A program made the position numbers and the translations under genes. Below, piece after piece: positions 27,031 through 35,734 of a stretch of 64,000 nucleotides of DNA. This DNA is from Pseudomonadota bacterium (GTDB lineage: Bacteria; Pseudomonadota; Gammaproteobacteria; Steroidobacterales; Steroidobacteraceae). A model generated the notes under the pieces. That model made no database searches and was not told the origin of the DNA. It saw nothing but the letters and a program-made list of their open reading frames with translations. Every line of letters begins with the position of its first letter. Within the stretch, counting starts at the first letter, position 1. The stretch covers positions 94,825 through 158,824 of the forward strand of contig JAJZDX010000007.1 in the NCBI GenBank assembly GCA_021805865.1, in the 5' to 3' direction.

Positions 27031-29352
27031 TCAGTAGCGCAGGCTCATGGAAATGCCTACCTCCCGCAGCGAGGAGCTGCCGATCCAGCCCGACACTCCG
27101 CTGACCGCCCCGTTGGGAAACGCCGGATCCACCCCGGCCGGTACGAACGCCGGCCCCCCGAACAGCGTCAGCGGCTGATGCGCATTGTTCAGGTCCCGTC
27201 CGAACAGGTCGACCGACCAGCGATCATTCATGCTGCGCACGCCGATGCGCGCTCCGACCGTCCAGTGCGCCGGGTACACGAACCGCGGATCGGGACTCGG
27301 CCCCAGGCGCAGCTTGGACTTGTAGTCCGCGGTCGTTCCGACGAAGGCCATCAGCCTGCCGAGCGGAATCGTGTATTCGGTGGACAGCGTGAACTTGTCC
27401 CGCGGCACGTTGACCAGCTGCATGCCGCCCATCGGCAGCGTCGTATTCGCGCCCACCAGAGCATTGGGATTCTCGCCCTGGTAGCCCGCCGGATAGACCG
27501 CCTTGTCGTAGATGTAGCCGGCCGTCAGCTGCCAGTGCGGCAGCGGCCGCGCATTCGCGTTCAGCTCGATACCCTTGGTCGTGATGTTCACCGAGCTCGG
27601 AACGCACTGCAGGGAGCCGAACGGAGTCAGATAACAGGTCTGCCCCTGGTAGTTGCGCACCTTTTCGTAGAACAGATCCCCCGACATGAACAGCCTGTTC
27701 TCCCAGGTCATCCCCTTGGCCCCGATCTCATACGACGTGGGTACCTCCGCCGGGATGAGCGCGCCGGGCGTGGCGGCCGTGGCCGCCTGGGCCTGAGGTC
27801 CCACATAGCCCCGGGTTGCCGTCGCATACGTCGTCCAGTGGCGGTTGATCTCGTATCGCACGCCTACGGTCCCCGAAACATTGTGCGCCACCATGGCGAC
27901 CGACGCCGCGCCTATGTTATTGGGCGCGAACGGCTGCAGCCCCAGGGGCGAATCGAAATCCGTGACGGTCTCGTAGGTGTAGCGCAGACCGCCGATGAGG
28001 GAGACCTTGCGGGTCAGGTGATACGTCAGCTGTCCATACGCCGCCGCCTGCTTCATGCTGGTTTCCGTGTACGGATCCGGCGATCCGACCTCCCCGGGCG
28101 GGTTGAATGGAAACGTGACATAGGAAAACTCCCCGGGACGGTTGTACCCGAGAATGGTGTAATTGTTGTAAAACAGCCCGGCGGTATACCCGAGCTTCTC
28201 GCCGGGATTGGACACCACGGTAAACTCCTGCGAGAACTGGTCCTGCGCTCCCAGCCGACCGATGGTGTAGATCTGCGGGATCTCCTGCGGCACGGCCTGG
28301 ATATCGTTGGACAGCGGCCCGTTTTCATCACGACGATACGCGGTGATCGAGGTCAGTGTGCCGCCGCCGAAATCATAGCCCAGTTTGACGGCCAGGCCAT
28401 AATTGGTATCGCTGTACACCTGGGGATGATTTTCGCACCGCGCCTGGTTCGCAAATCCCGGCGTGATACCGCATTGGGCAAGCTCCGCGGTCAGCGCCGG
28501 ATCCGCATAGACGTAATTGAACGACGCCAGCTGCGAGTCACCCGTCGGGCCGTGCTGCACATTCCTCTGCAGGTCGGCTATGACGTTCAACTTCAGCTTC
28601 CTGGAGATCTTCCACAGGTAACGCAGCCGCCCGGAATAGTTTTCCGCGATACCCTGCCTGCCGGTGTAGGCGTTGTACTGAACGCCCCGGTAGTTGTCCA
28701 TCATCATGGCGATTCGCAGCGCCGAATCCGCCGTCAGCGGCAGGTTCACCATGCCCTGAATCGTTCGCTGTCCGAACTCAGAGCCCGCCGTTCCCTTGTG
28801 CGCATAGGACAGGTGCCAGTCGGTCGCGAACCGTTTCGGATCCGGCGCATTGGTGGTGATGACGATCACGCCGGCCGAAGAGCCAAGGCCATAGAGGGTC
28901 ACCTGCGGGCCCTCGAGCACCTGGATACTCTTCACGTCGAACAGGTCACTGATGTTCACGTTGCCCTGCTCGACTCCGTCGACGACGATGCCGACCGCGC
29001 CCTGCGCGGAATTGGTAAATGACTGCGTGCCGATACCCCTGATCATCGCGCCGCCACCGGGGCTGCCGAATGCCTGCGCGATATCGAGCGCGGGAGTCGT
29101 CTGGCTCAACGTCGCGATGCTGGTGATGTGCTGCTGGCGCAACTGCTCGCTGCTCACGACCTGTACCGCTTCCGGCACGTCCAGCAGAGGCTGGGCCCGC
29201 TTCTGAGCGGTGACCACGATTTCCTGCAGCATGGACGCAGGGTTGGTCTGACCCGCACTCGAGGGCACATTGCGGGCCTGAGCGACGGCATCTCCCATGA
29301 TGGCCAGACAGGCGATTCCTCCGGTGAGCAGCGTGTAGCAGGTCTCTTTCAT
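27031..29352 (-). CDS. TonB-dependent outer-membrane receptor
   Basis: A 773-residue receptor with a signal peptide (MKETCYTLLTGGIACLAIMG, cleavage after AQA), a TonB box (EIVVTAQKR), a plug domain (VVSSEQLRQQHITSI ... GIGTQSFTNSAQGAVGIVVD) and a 22-strand-type barrel ending in the C-terminal aromatic (SLREVGISMSLRY). The long barrel and the lack of an N-terminal signalling domain are typical of IroN/FyuA-like and sphingomonad-type receptors that take up plant oligomers or siderophores. Placement beside secreted glycosidases and esterases favours an organic substrate over iron. One copy of the shared 33-bp element lies about 370 bases upstream. Confidence 0.93.
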   Translation of the reverse strand: MKETCYTLLTGGIACLAIMGDAVAQARNVPSSAGQTNPASMLQEIVVTAQKRAQPLLDVPEAVQVVSSEQLRQQHITSIATLSQTTPALDIAQAFGSPGGGAMIRGIGTQSFTNSAQGAVGIVVDGVEQGNVNISDLFDVKSIQVLEGPQVTLYGLGSSAGVIVITTNAPDPKRFATDWHLSYAHKGTAGSEFGQRTIQGMVNLPLTADSALRIAMMMDNYRGVQYNAYTGRQGIAENYSGRLRYLWKISRKLKLNVIADLQRNVQHGPTGDSQLASFNYVYADPALTAELAQCGITPGFANQARCENHPQVYSDTNYGLAVKLGYDFGGGTLTSITAYRRDENGPLSNDIQAVPQEIPQIYTIGRLGAQDQFSQEFTVVSNPGEKLGYTAGLFYNNYTILGYNRPGEFSYVTFPFNPPGEVGSPDPYTETSMKQAAAYGQLTYHLTRKVSLIGGLRYTYETVTDFDSPLGLQPFAPNNIGAASVAMVAHNVSGTVGVRYEINRHWTTYATATRGYVGPQAQAATAATPGALIPAEVPTSYEIGAKGMTWENRLFMSGDLFYEKVRNYQGQTCYLTPFGSLQCVPSSVNITTKGIELNANARPLPHWQLTAGYIYDKAVYPAGYQGENPNALVGANTTLPMGGMQLVNVPRDKFTLSTEYTIPLGRLMAFVGTTADYKSKLRLGPSPDPRFVYPAHWTVGARIGVRSMNDRWSVDLFGRDLNNAHQPLTLFGGPAFVPAGVDPAFPNGAVSGVSGWIGSSSLREVGISMSLRY

Positions 29353-29983
29353 TGATCCCCCTCGTCGAGACAGATGATGGTAAGTGTTGAAGCCGATCGA
29401 TCTCGGAGCCTCATGTGCCGGCCAAAGCGAAGCACCGGCAAACCCGGCACCGACCAGGTGCCGATCGCCACGGAGCAGCGCTCAAACGACAGATTGCCCC
29501 CACTCCTGCTGCATCGAGCAGCGCCGCAGGTCATCCCAGGGTTCGAGGCGGGTGCCCTCGCCCCAAGCCAGAAGGCGCACGAACCCGCCGCGAGATGCTC
29601 TGGAGAATGCGCGCAGCCGCACCGCCGAAAATGCGATCCCCCCGTGATGTGCGGCGACTCGACCGTCTCTCTCGAAATGTTTGCAGCTCTGTGGAGCAAT
29701 CTAGAGCACATCGGCTTTCTGCGGAAATAATAGTTAATCGGGATGCTTATAAATTTATTTAATTATGGAATCGGATCCCTTTGATTGCCGTGGAATCGAG
29801 ACAAACGCATACCGATGGGGATCCGAGCCTCACGGACATTTTGCCGATCCTGATGAACGCGACCTTGCCGATGATCACCGGTGCCGCTGGGCGTGCTGCG
29901 CAACGTCCCCAGGGCATGGGTAGTGCACCCCACCCGGGTTCACGCCCCCCCCTCAGGGGGCGCGCAGCGGCGGCCGGCGTCGC
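29353..29983. other. Intergenic region with an AT-rich regulatory patch
   Basis: About 630 bases between the TonB-receptor start and the cytochrome b561 stop. I find no gene. Most is GC-rich, but 29720-29770 is sharply AT-rich and holds copy C of the 33-bp repeated element (29723-29755). Promoters for the receptor gene should be here. Confidence 0.55.
29723..29755 (+). promoter_or_regulatory. Shared 33-bp intergenic element, copy C
   Basis: GGAAATAAT, eight variable bases, then GGGATGCTTATAAATT. It aligns without gaps to copies at 35633, 40363 and 49623; 22 of 33 positions are identical in all four. It lies upstream of the TonB-receptor gene, in an AT-rich patch that contrasts with its surroundings. 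Operator or promoter function is inferred from recurrence and position. Confidence 0.65.
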
Positions 29984-30541
29984 TTACCGCCCCGGTAACA
30001 TGCGACCGAGAATGGAGTCCCGTTTGATGATCCGATGGTACAGCGCGGCCGCCACGTGCAGGACAATCAGGTTGAACAGCACCCACCACACCAGGAACAC
30101 GTGTACGCCCCAGAACCAGCGTGGCACCCGCGGCGGATGCGCAAGCAGCGCCGGCAGCGGAATGACCCCGAACGCCCGCACCGACCAGCCGTGCGCCGAA
30201 GCGGTCGCCCATCCCGCGAACGGGGTCAGAAGCAAGGCCGCATACAGCGCGAAGTGAGTGACTGCGGCCACGCATTTCTGCCAGCCGGGCAGTGGCGGCG
30301 GCGGCGCACGGTGGGTGAGACGCCACGCGAGGCGCAGCACGACGAGCAGCAGAATGCCGCTGCCGAGGGCGAGGTGAACCGCGATCAGCGTGCCGACCGG
30401 GGTGTGGCGGTGAATGCGCGGCATCGTCACGCCGACGGCGTACTCGGTGGCAACGAGCAGCACGGTCAGCCAATGCAGCGCCCGGGCGATGGGATCATAG
30501 CTCGCTGCCGCGGCGCTCTGCGCCTCTGCAATCACGCTCAT
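29984..30541 (-). CDS. Cytochrome b561 family protein
   Basis: A 185-residue four-helix membrane cytochrome of the bacterial CybB/YodB type. Helices include ALHWLTVLLVATEYAVGVTM, the next with the heme-ligand histidine in LIAVHLALGSG, then THFALYAALLLTPFAGW, and the last with LIVLHVAAALYHRIIKRD; the histidines in these four are the expected diheme ligands. It would pass electrons from quinol to a periplasmic acceptor. It is 102 bases downstream of the carboxylesterase gene on the same strand, so it may be co-transcribed with it. Start at MSVIAEAQ; upstream open frame is arginine-rich noise. Confidence 0.9.
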   Translation of the reverse strand: MSVIAEAQSAAAASYDPIARALHWLTVLLVATEYAVGVTMPRIHRHTPVGTLIAVHLALGSGILLLVVLRLAWRLTHRAPPPPLPGWQKCVAAVTHFALYAALLLTPFAGWATASAHGWSVRAFGVIPLPALLAHPPRVPRWFWGVHVFLVWWVLFNLIVLHVAAALYHRIIKRDSILGRMLPGR

Positions 30542-30643
30542 TCGCAACCTCGCATCAAAAGATGAAGCACGGGATGACGCGGACCGCCGCGTCGGCTGGC
30601 CTGCCGTGTACCGGCGCGGCACGTGCCGCGCCCGCATCCGCCC

Positions 30644-32302
30644 TCAGCGCGCCCTGCGTGCGTGCTGCGTCTCGCGCCGCTCGGAGTACCATTCGGCGAG
30701 ATCGAGGCGCGTCCGCCAGGGGTCGGCCTCCGGTACCGGACCGTGGCCGGTGAAGTTCATCAGCCGGTCTGTGCGCGTGCGGTACCGCGGCCAGGGCGGA
30801 AGGCCGTTCGGATCCGGTTTGCCCGTCTTGGCAAACGCCACCCAGTAGGCATGCATCTGCCGCGCCACGCGCTCGTCCTCGGCACTGGTGTGCTCGCCGG
30901 AATACGCCCGCACGGTGTCGAACACATACGGGATCTCCGAGGCATGCATCGCGCCGAGCTTGCCTGAGGGCGTGTGACGGATGGACGTCGCGACGTAGGA
31001 GAACCGATATTCGTACACCGGCTGGCCACGGGATGAGAGGTCGCGCGCGATGGCCCGCGCCGGCTCGATCATCATCAGTGCGCCGCCGACCCGCCAGGCA
31101 GCCTGCTGCAGCGTCAACCGACCGCTGGGATCGAACGCGGCGCGCGCCTGTGCGGCCTTCGGGCCGAACATCGCAAACAGAGCCTGCAGAGATTTCGCCT
31201 GCAGAAAGCTGAGATCGCCGCTGTTCGCCCCGATCATCACCGGCACGCGGTTGCCGAGTTGCGGGTGTTCGGCATACACCTGGGTCGGTTCTCCCCGGTA
31301 CAACCCATCGAATCGAATCGGCCCCCCGACGTAACCGTTGCGTTGCCCTGCCGTCATCGTCGCCATGTTCAACCCGTCGACCAGCCGCGAGGCCGGCAGC
31401 GCCCGCAGGCGCGCGAGCGCGCGCGCCCCCTGTCCCCGTATGCCGAAATGCCGGGCGAGCCTCACCCCCATCGCCTCGGCGCTCGACGGTGATCCGGCGA
31501 GGGAGCGTGCCGGAAAGAGCGGCCGTCCGCCGCCGGACTCGATGATGGCCCGCTGGAACAGACCCTTTGCGAGCGGACTGATCAGCAGATTGTTCACCGA
31601 CATGCCGCCGGCCGACTCGCCGAAGACGGTGACGTTGTGCGGATTGCCGCCGAAGGCCCGTATGTTGTGCTGCACCCACCTCAGGGCCGCCAACTGGTCC
31701 ATGAAGGCATAGTCGCCGAGCATCTGGCCGCGGTCCTGGCGGGTGAGTCCCGGAAACGCGAAAAACCCGAAGTTGCCCAGCCGATAATTGAAACTGACCA
31801 GCACCACCCCGTCGCGGGCGAACCGCGTCCCGTTGTATACCGCCGGGGATGTTCCGCCATTGACGAAGCCACCGCCGTAGATCCACACCATGACCGGCAG
31901 GTTGTGCGCCGAGACGCCCCGGGGGCGCCAGACATTGAGATACAGGCAGTTCTCCTGCGGCACCGTGCGCTCCGGCGCCGCATCGCCCGGAAAGAGCACC
32001 TGCATGCAGTCCGGGCCGTAGGCAAGCGCCGGACGGACTCCGTTCCACGGCCTCACCGGCTGCGGCGGCGCCCACCTCCGTGCGCCCACCGGCGCAGCCG
32101 CGTACGGAATGCCCTTGAACGCGATCACGCCGCGCTCGATCCGCCCGCGTACGAGTCCGCCCTCGACCGGCGCCACGAGAGGATTGCCCGCGGCCCGGGC
32201 GAGGACCGGCCCCAGCGCCATGCCCGCCATGAGCGCCGCGACGCTCATGGCGTACGTCCTCAAGCCTCGCTGCCGCCCGAGCAGTCGGTCTTTCGCGTTC
32301 AT
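30644..32302 (-). CDS. Type-B carboxylesterase (para-nitrobenzyl esterase family), exported
   Basis: A 552-residue alpha/beta hydrolase. N-terminal export signal (SVAALMAGMALGPVLARAA, about 20-38). Family motifs in order: FKGIPYAAAPVG, ENCLYLNVWRP, oxyanion YGGGFVNGG, nucleophile GESAGG with Ser230, and the C-terminal histidine in GAMHASEIPYVF. Start at MNAKDRLL, which has GAGGA just upstream; the open frame continues to 32395 without similarity. It sits between the GH9-like gene and cytochrome b561 on the same strand. Likely hydrolyses an aromatic or acyl ester of the imported compound; the substrate is not visible. Confidence 0.9.
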   Translation of the reverse strand: MNAKDRLLGRQRGLRTYAMSVAALMAGMALGPVLARAAGNPLVAPVEGGLVRGRIERGVIAFKGIPYAAAPVGARRWAPPQPVRPWNGVRPALAYGPDCMQVLFPGDAAPERTVPQENCLYLNVWRPRGVSAHNLPVMVWIYGGGFVNGGTSPAVYNGTRFARDGVVLVSFNYRLGNFGFFAFPGLTRQDRGQMLGDYAFMDQLAALRWVQHNIRAFGGNPHNVTVFGESAGGMSVNNLLISPLAKGLFQRAIIESGGGRPLFPARSLAGSPSSAEAMGVRLARHFGIRGQGARALARLRALPASRLVDGLNMATMTAGQRNGYVGGPIRFDGLYRGEPTQVYAEHPQLGNRVPVMIGANSGDLSFLQAKSLQALFAMFGPKAAQARAAFDPSGRLTLQQAAWRVGGALMMIEPARAIARDLSSRGQPVYEYRFSYVATSIRHTPSGKLGAMHASEIPYVFDTVRAYSGEHTSAEDERVARQMHAYWVAFAKTGKPDPNGLPPWPRYRTRTDRLMNFTGHGPVPEADPWRTRLDLAEWYSERRETQHARRAR

Positions 32303-32419
32303 CGAGAGTCCTCGCAGGTCAAGCGTCACCGAGCGAACGCCCCACGCCATCCCATCGTCCCGTGCAACAGGGCAATTGGACATCTTAATCGGCACGTGAC
32401 GCCGTGAACCTACGGGCCA

Positions 32420-35400
32420 CTACGCTGCAGCATCGGGACGACCCATTTCGCGCAGCCTCGCGACCGTGCCAAAGGCCTCAACGCCTTCCCCTACACGGCC
32501 ATCGGGTATGGCGATCACGACCCACGGCCGCAGCCGGTCCACCACGGTGAGCAGACATTCGATTTCGCGCGTGCTTCCGGAGCCCAGGCTGACCGTCAAC
32601 CGTGTGTCTGGAACCCGACCATTGCTCACGCGCAAGAGAATCTCTCGGGTGCCGACCCCACGCGCCCGAATACGCAGACGCACAGTGTCGGCCGTGGCCT
32701 CGCGCGCGAAGATCTCGAGATCGATCGCTCGTGAGGGATCGAGATCCACTCGATACCGTGCGCCGTCGAGCAGCGACATCTCGCGCGCGAAGGTGCCGTA
32801 CTGAAGCTCATAACGATCCGCGGGCAAGGTCAGCTCGAAGTCGCCTTTGTGCACCACGGTGATCTCGCCCGTCGAGATCCGACGCAACCGTGCACCCTGC
32901 GGCGCGACACCCGCGACGCTCACGCAACCCGGCACCCGGGCGAGGTTGGCCGCCCATCGGGCGCTCGAGAGCACCCAGATTTCCTTGTACGGAAACACCG
33001 CGTTGTTTCCCCAGGCCGGTGCGTCATCGCGGTAACAGTTCATGCCCACCGGGGCACCGCCGACCAGATTCGGCAGTGAGACCGTGAAATTCTGCCACCA
33101 GTGGTAGCCCACTCCATATACCAGGGAGCGGGAAAAGGGATTGGCGCCGATTTCCCACTGCAGCTGGCGCGAGATGAGATCGGAAAGATCCGCTCGCCTG
33201 CGTCCCTGCGCTGCCGCAGCGAGCCCCAGCGTCTTGGTCAGGTGCACGCAACTGGCGCCGTGGCGGACGTGATCGGTCCACAGCGGGAAGACACGCAGAC
33301 GCTGACCCGGCGACAGGTAGGTTGCCGCCTGGTACTGCTCGCGCATCTGCTGGCGGATCAGGCTCTGCGTCACGGGACTCGGGTACACCGCATCCGGGCC
33401 CGTCCACGGCCTTTCCGCCAGGAGATCCGCCGGAATGGGTGCCTCCAGATCGGTCCGCCGCCATACCGCCGCGGGCACCACATCAAACGGTGCCGACGCC
33501 CGCGCGCCCGTGCGACAGAAGTACTCCGAGTAGGCGAGCAGGCCGGTATACCAATGGATCCACTCCGGGTGTTCCGGTAGATCCTCGCACAGCCCCTGGT
33601 AGGCGAGTAGCGCCCCCTCCTCGAAGCTGTTCGGCGCCCCGCTGGTACGCTGCAATTCGTGAAGGATTCGGTTGCGGGCCGCGTCAGCATAGAAATAGCC
33701 CGTGACCGCCGCATTCTCCACGAAGCGCAACTCCTGCAGATCGAGCACCCAGCGTGCGTATCGCACCGCATCCTCGGCGTAGCGCGGCTCGCGTGTGGCC
33801 CGATACAGCTCCAGGGCGGTCAACGCGATATACCCCGCCTCGTTCTGCCACGGAACGCCCTCCCAGTCCGGCACCGCCGGGCTGTCCACCGGCGGCCCCG
33901 GCCTGTCATGCAGCACCGTGGCAAAATCCTCCTCGGCCGCGCGCAGGAGCGTTGCCGCGAGATCCGGATCCTCGTTCAACACCGCGCGCGCACCCCGCGC
34001 TTCCGCCAGTGCCGCGGTCAGATTCTTGAACGTATCCGAGCCCACGTTCTGCTGCACAACGTCCCCCAAGGCACCGGGGACGGTATCGGTAAAGTAGCTG
34101 TATTCGCCCACCAGGCAGCGCAGCCCCGGACCGAACCGCATGCGAAGAATCCACTCCAGGCCCCAGCGCGCCTCTTCGAGTGCGCGCCCCGAGAGCGGCG
34201 GGTCGCAGACGCGAAGCGCGCCGGACAGATCCAGCAGCGCGCACACCGACAGCGCGGTGTTGTCCGGATGCTGGGTGAGATTGGCGGCATCGTGCCATCC
34301 GCCGCCCACGACGCGTCGGTCTCCCTTGTATTGCACAAATACGTTGCAATGACACGCATCATGGGCGCCCGGGACCGCGAAACCGCAGCGCAGCCCGTAG
34401 TAGGCGTTCAGAGTCGCCTCCACGAGCGGGCGCCACGGATGGTCATTGATCGCAAAGGACTCGCTGTGCGCCTGATCGGACCGCAGCCGGTAGCGGCCGG
34501 GCTGCCTCACATGGCTGAAGTCAAAGACGGCATACCGGCCCAGGGCGGTGTGCCTGTCTGCGGCATGCAGCTCTGTGACCGCCCGTCCGGTCTCGGCATC
34601 GAACAGCGTGACGCTGCGTGGGCCGTCGCTGCCCGCGAAAGCGAGCTTGCGTGCTCCGACCGAATAACCCAGATGGCTGAACGAGAGCGTCCGCGGCCCG
34701 ATCTGCCAGCCTTCGACCTGCTCCGCATCGACCTTCTCGAGGCGCAGCTGGTCAAGATCATAGGTCAGCCGGCTGCGCGCCCGATGAAACGGCACCCCTG
34801 CGATCGGCTGAAACAGCTCGAGCGCGATGACTCTGTCGCGCCGCATCTCCGGGAATTCCCAGACGAGCAGATTCCACTCTCCCTGCTTCATGCCGCTCAG
34901 ATAATGCACCGCTACCGGATCGCAGGGACCCGCCGGCGCCCCCTCGCAGATGAGCTGCACGGAAAGACACGTGACCGGATCGCCCATCGGATGCACATAG
35001 CACCACAGCGACAGCCGGTTGAACCCGCTCCAATCCTGCGGCTCACCGAAGGGCAGGCGCGCCCAGGCCGCGTACGGTAAAAAATCGAACAAGGGCGCAT
35101 TGCCGCTGAACGATCCGTTCGGTCGCCGCGAACTGCGCACGTAGCGCAGGTTGAGCTGCTCGGTGGAGAACCGCAGCGATCGGCGGCCTTGCCGGGCCCG
35201 ATCCCCGGTATAGCTCAGTTGCACGACGTCGGAGGCCACCCAGCCTTTGTCGTGTTCCATGTCATCGATGACGAGCGAGCCGAGCACTGGCTTTGTCAGG
35301 TCGTGTGCATCCAGGGAATAGCGCAGATCCGGCTGCAGCAGCGCCCGAACGGACCAGGAGCCGCTCGAGGCCGGGGCCGAAGCCGAAGCCGCCGGAACCG

Positions 35401-35509
35401 GCTTCGCGTCCGGCCACACCGGCCGCGCAGGCAACGCGAGCAGCGAGGCTCCCTGCAGCAGTTGCCGGCGTGTCAGCCGGCTGCCCTTGATCCCGTTCCC
35501 GTCAGACAT
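32420..35509 (-). CDS. GH9-like glycoside hydrolase, Tat-exported, copy A
   Basis: A 1029-residue secreted protein. Tat signal with twin Arg in TRRQLLQGASLLALP; residues 60-265 form a beta-rich, CBM-like region; 275-355 resemble the Ig-like CelD_N domain of GH9 enzymes (LSFSHLGYSVGARKLAF); from about 360 the (alpha/alpha)6 GH9 domain follows, with GGWHDAAN at 403-410, EEARWGLEWILRMR, GANPFSRSLVYGVG, and a probable acid Glu in FPYKEIWVL. In GH9 cellulases the base motif is DAGD; here the second Asp is Asn (D407 kept, N410). I start at MSDGNG; the ORF to 35626 runs into the repeat. Paralogue of the divergent gene at 35735. Confidence 0.82.
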   Translation of the reverse strand: MSDGNGIKGSRLTRRQLLQGASLLALPARPVWPDAKPVPAASASAPASSGSWSVRALLQPDLRYSLDAHDLTKPVLGSLVIDDMEHDKGWVASDVVQLSYTGDRARQGRRSLRFSTEQLNLRYVRSSRRPNGSFSGNAPLFDFLPYAAWARLPFGEPQDWSGFNRLSLWCYVHPMGDPVTCLSVQLICEGAPAGPCDPVAVHYLSGMKQGEWNLLVWEFPEMRRDRVIALELFQPIAGVPFHRARSRLTYDLDQLRLEKVDAEQVEGWQIGPRTLSFSHLGYSVGARKLAFAGSDGPRSVTLFDAETGRAVTELHAADRHTALGRYAVFDFSHVRQPGRYRLRSDQAHSESFAINDHPWRPLVEATLNAYYGLRCGFAVPGAHDACHCNVFVQYKGDRRVVGGGWHDAANLTQHPDNTALSVCALLDLSGALRVCDPPLSGRALEEARWGLEWILRMRFGPGLRCLVGEYSYFTDTVPGALGDVVQQNVGSDTFKNLTAALAEARGARAVLNEDPDLAATLLRAAEEDFATVLHDRPGPPVDSPAVPDWEGVPWQNEAGYIALTALELYRATREPRYAEDAVRYARWVLDLQELRFVENAAVTGYFYADAARNRILHELQRTSGAPNSFEEGALLAYQGLCEDLPEHPEWIHWYTGLLAYSEYFCRTGARASAPFDVVPAAVWRRTDLEAPIPADLLAERPWTGPDAVYPSPVTQSLIRQQMREQYQAATYLSPGQRLRVFPLWTDHVRHGASCVHLTKTLGLAAAAQGRRRADLSDLISRQLQWEIGANPFSRSLVYGVGYHWWQNFTVSLPNLVGGAPVGMNCYRDDAPAWGNNAVFPYKEIWVLSSARWAANLARVPGCVSVAGVAPQGARLRRISTGEITVVHKGDFELTLPADRYELQYGTFAREMSLLDGARYRVDLDPSRAIDLEIFAREATADTVRLRIRARGVGTREILLRVSNGRVPDTRLTVSLGSGSTREIECLLTVVDRLRPWVVIAIPDGRVGEGVEAFGTVARLREMGRPDAAA

Positions 35510-35614
35510 GCCTGCCCCCGTTCGCTGCACATCAGAATTGAGTTTTGGGCGTGCGCTGACGCCGTCGAGGCCGGTGTCTGCGGTCCCGCAAGCGTCATCA
35601 TAACTGAAGGTAAA

Positions 35615-35699
35615 ACGCCTGCTCATCAGCTGAATTTATGAGTATCCCTGTCATTCATTATTTCCGTCCGGCCACGACCCGACTTATGGTCCGCCGCGG
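35615..35699. repeat. 85-bp intergenic repeat, copy A (contains the 33-bp element)
   Basis: Nearly identical (about nine mismatches in 85) to 40345-40429. It contains the 33-bp element on the minus strand at 35633-35665 (GGAAATAAT ... CTCATAAATT) and a dyad CTCAT-N11-ATGAG at 35622-35642, the T-N11-A form of LysR-type sites. It lies between the two divergent GH9-like genes and could serve both. Confidence 0.75.
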
Positions 35700-35734
35700 G
35701 GCATTCAGCACCGCCCCCGGGGATATTCAAAAAA

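Noticed and set aside
35510..35626. Upstream extension of GH9-like copy A to an ATG at 35626
   Set aside because: The extra 39 codons precede a complete Tat signal, and the ATG lies within the duplicated regulatory repeat.
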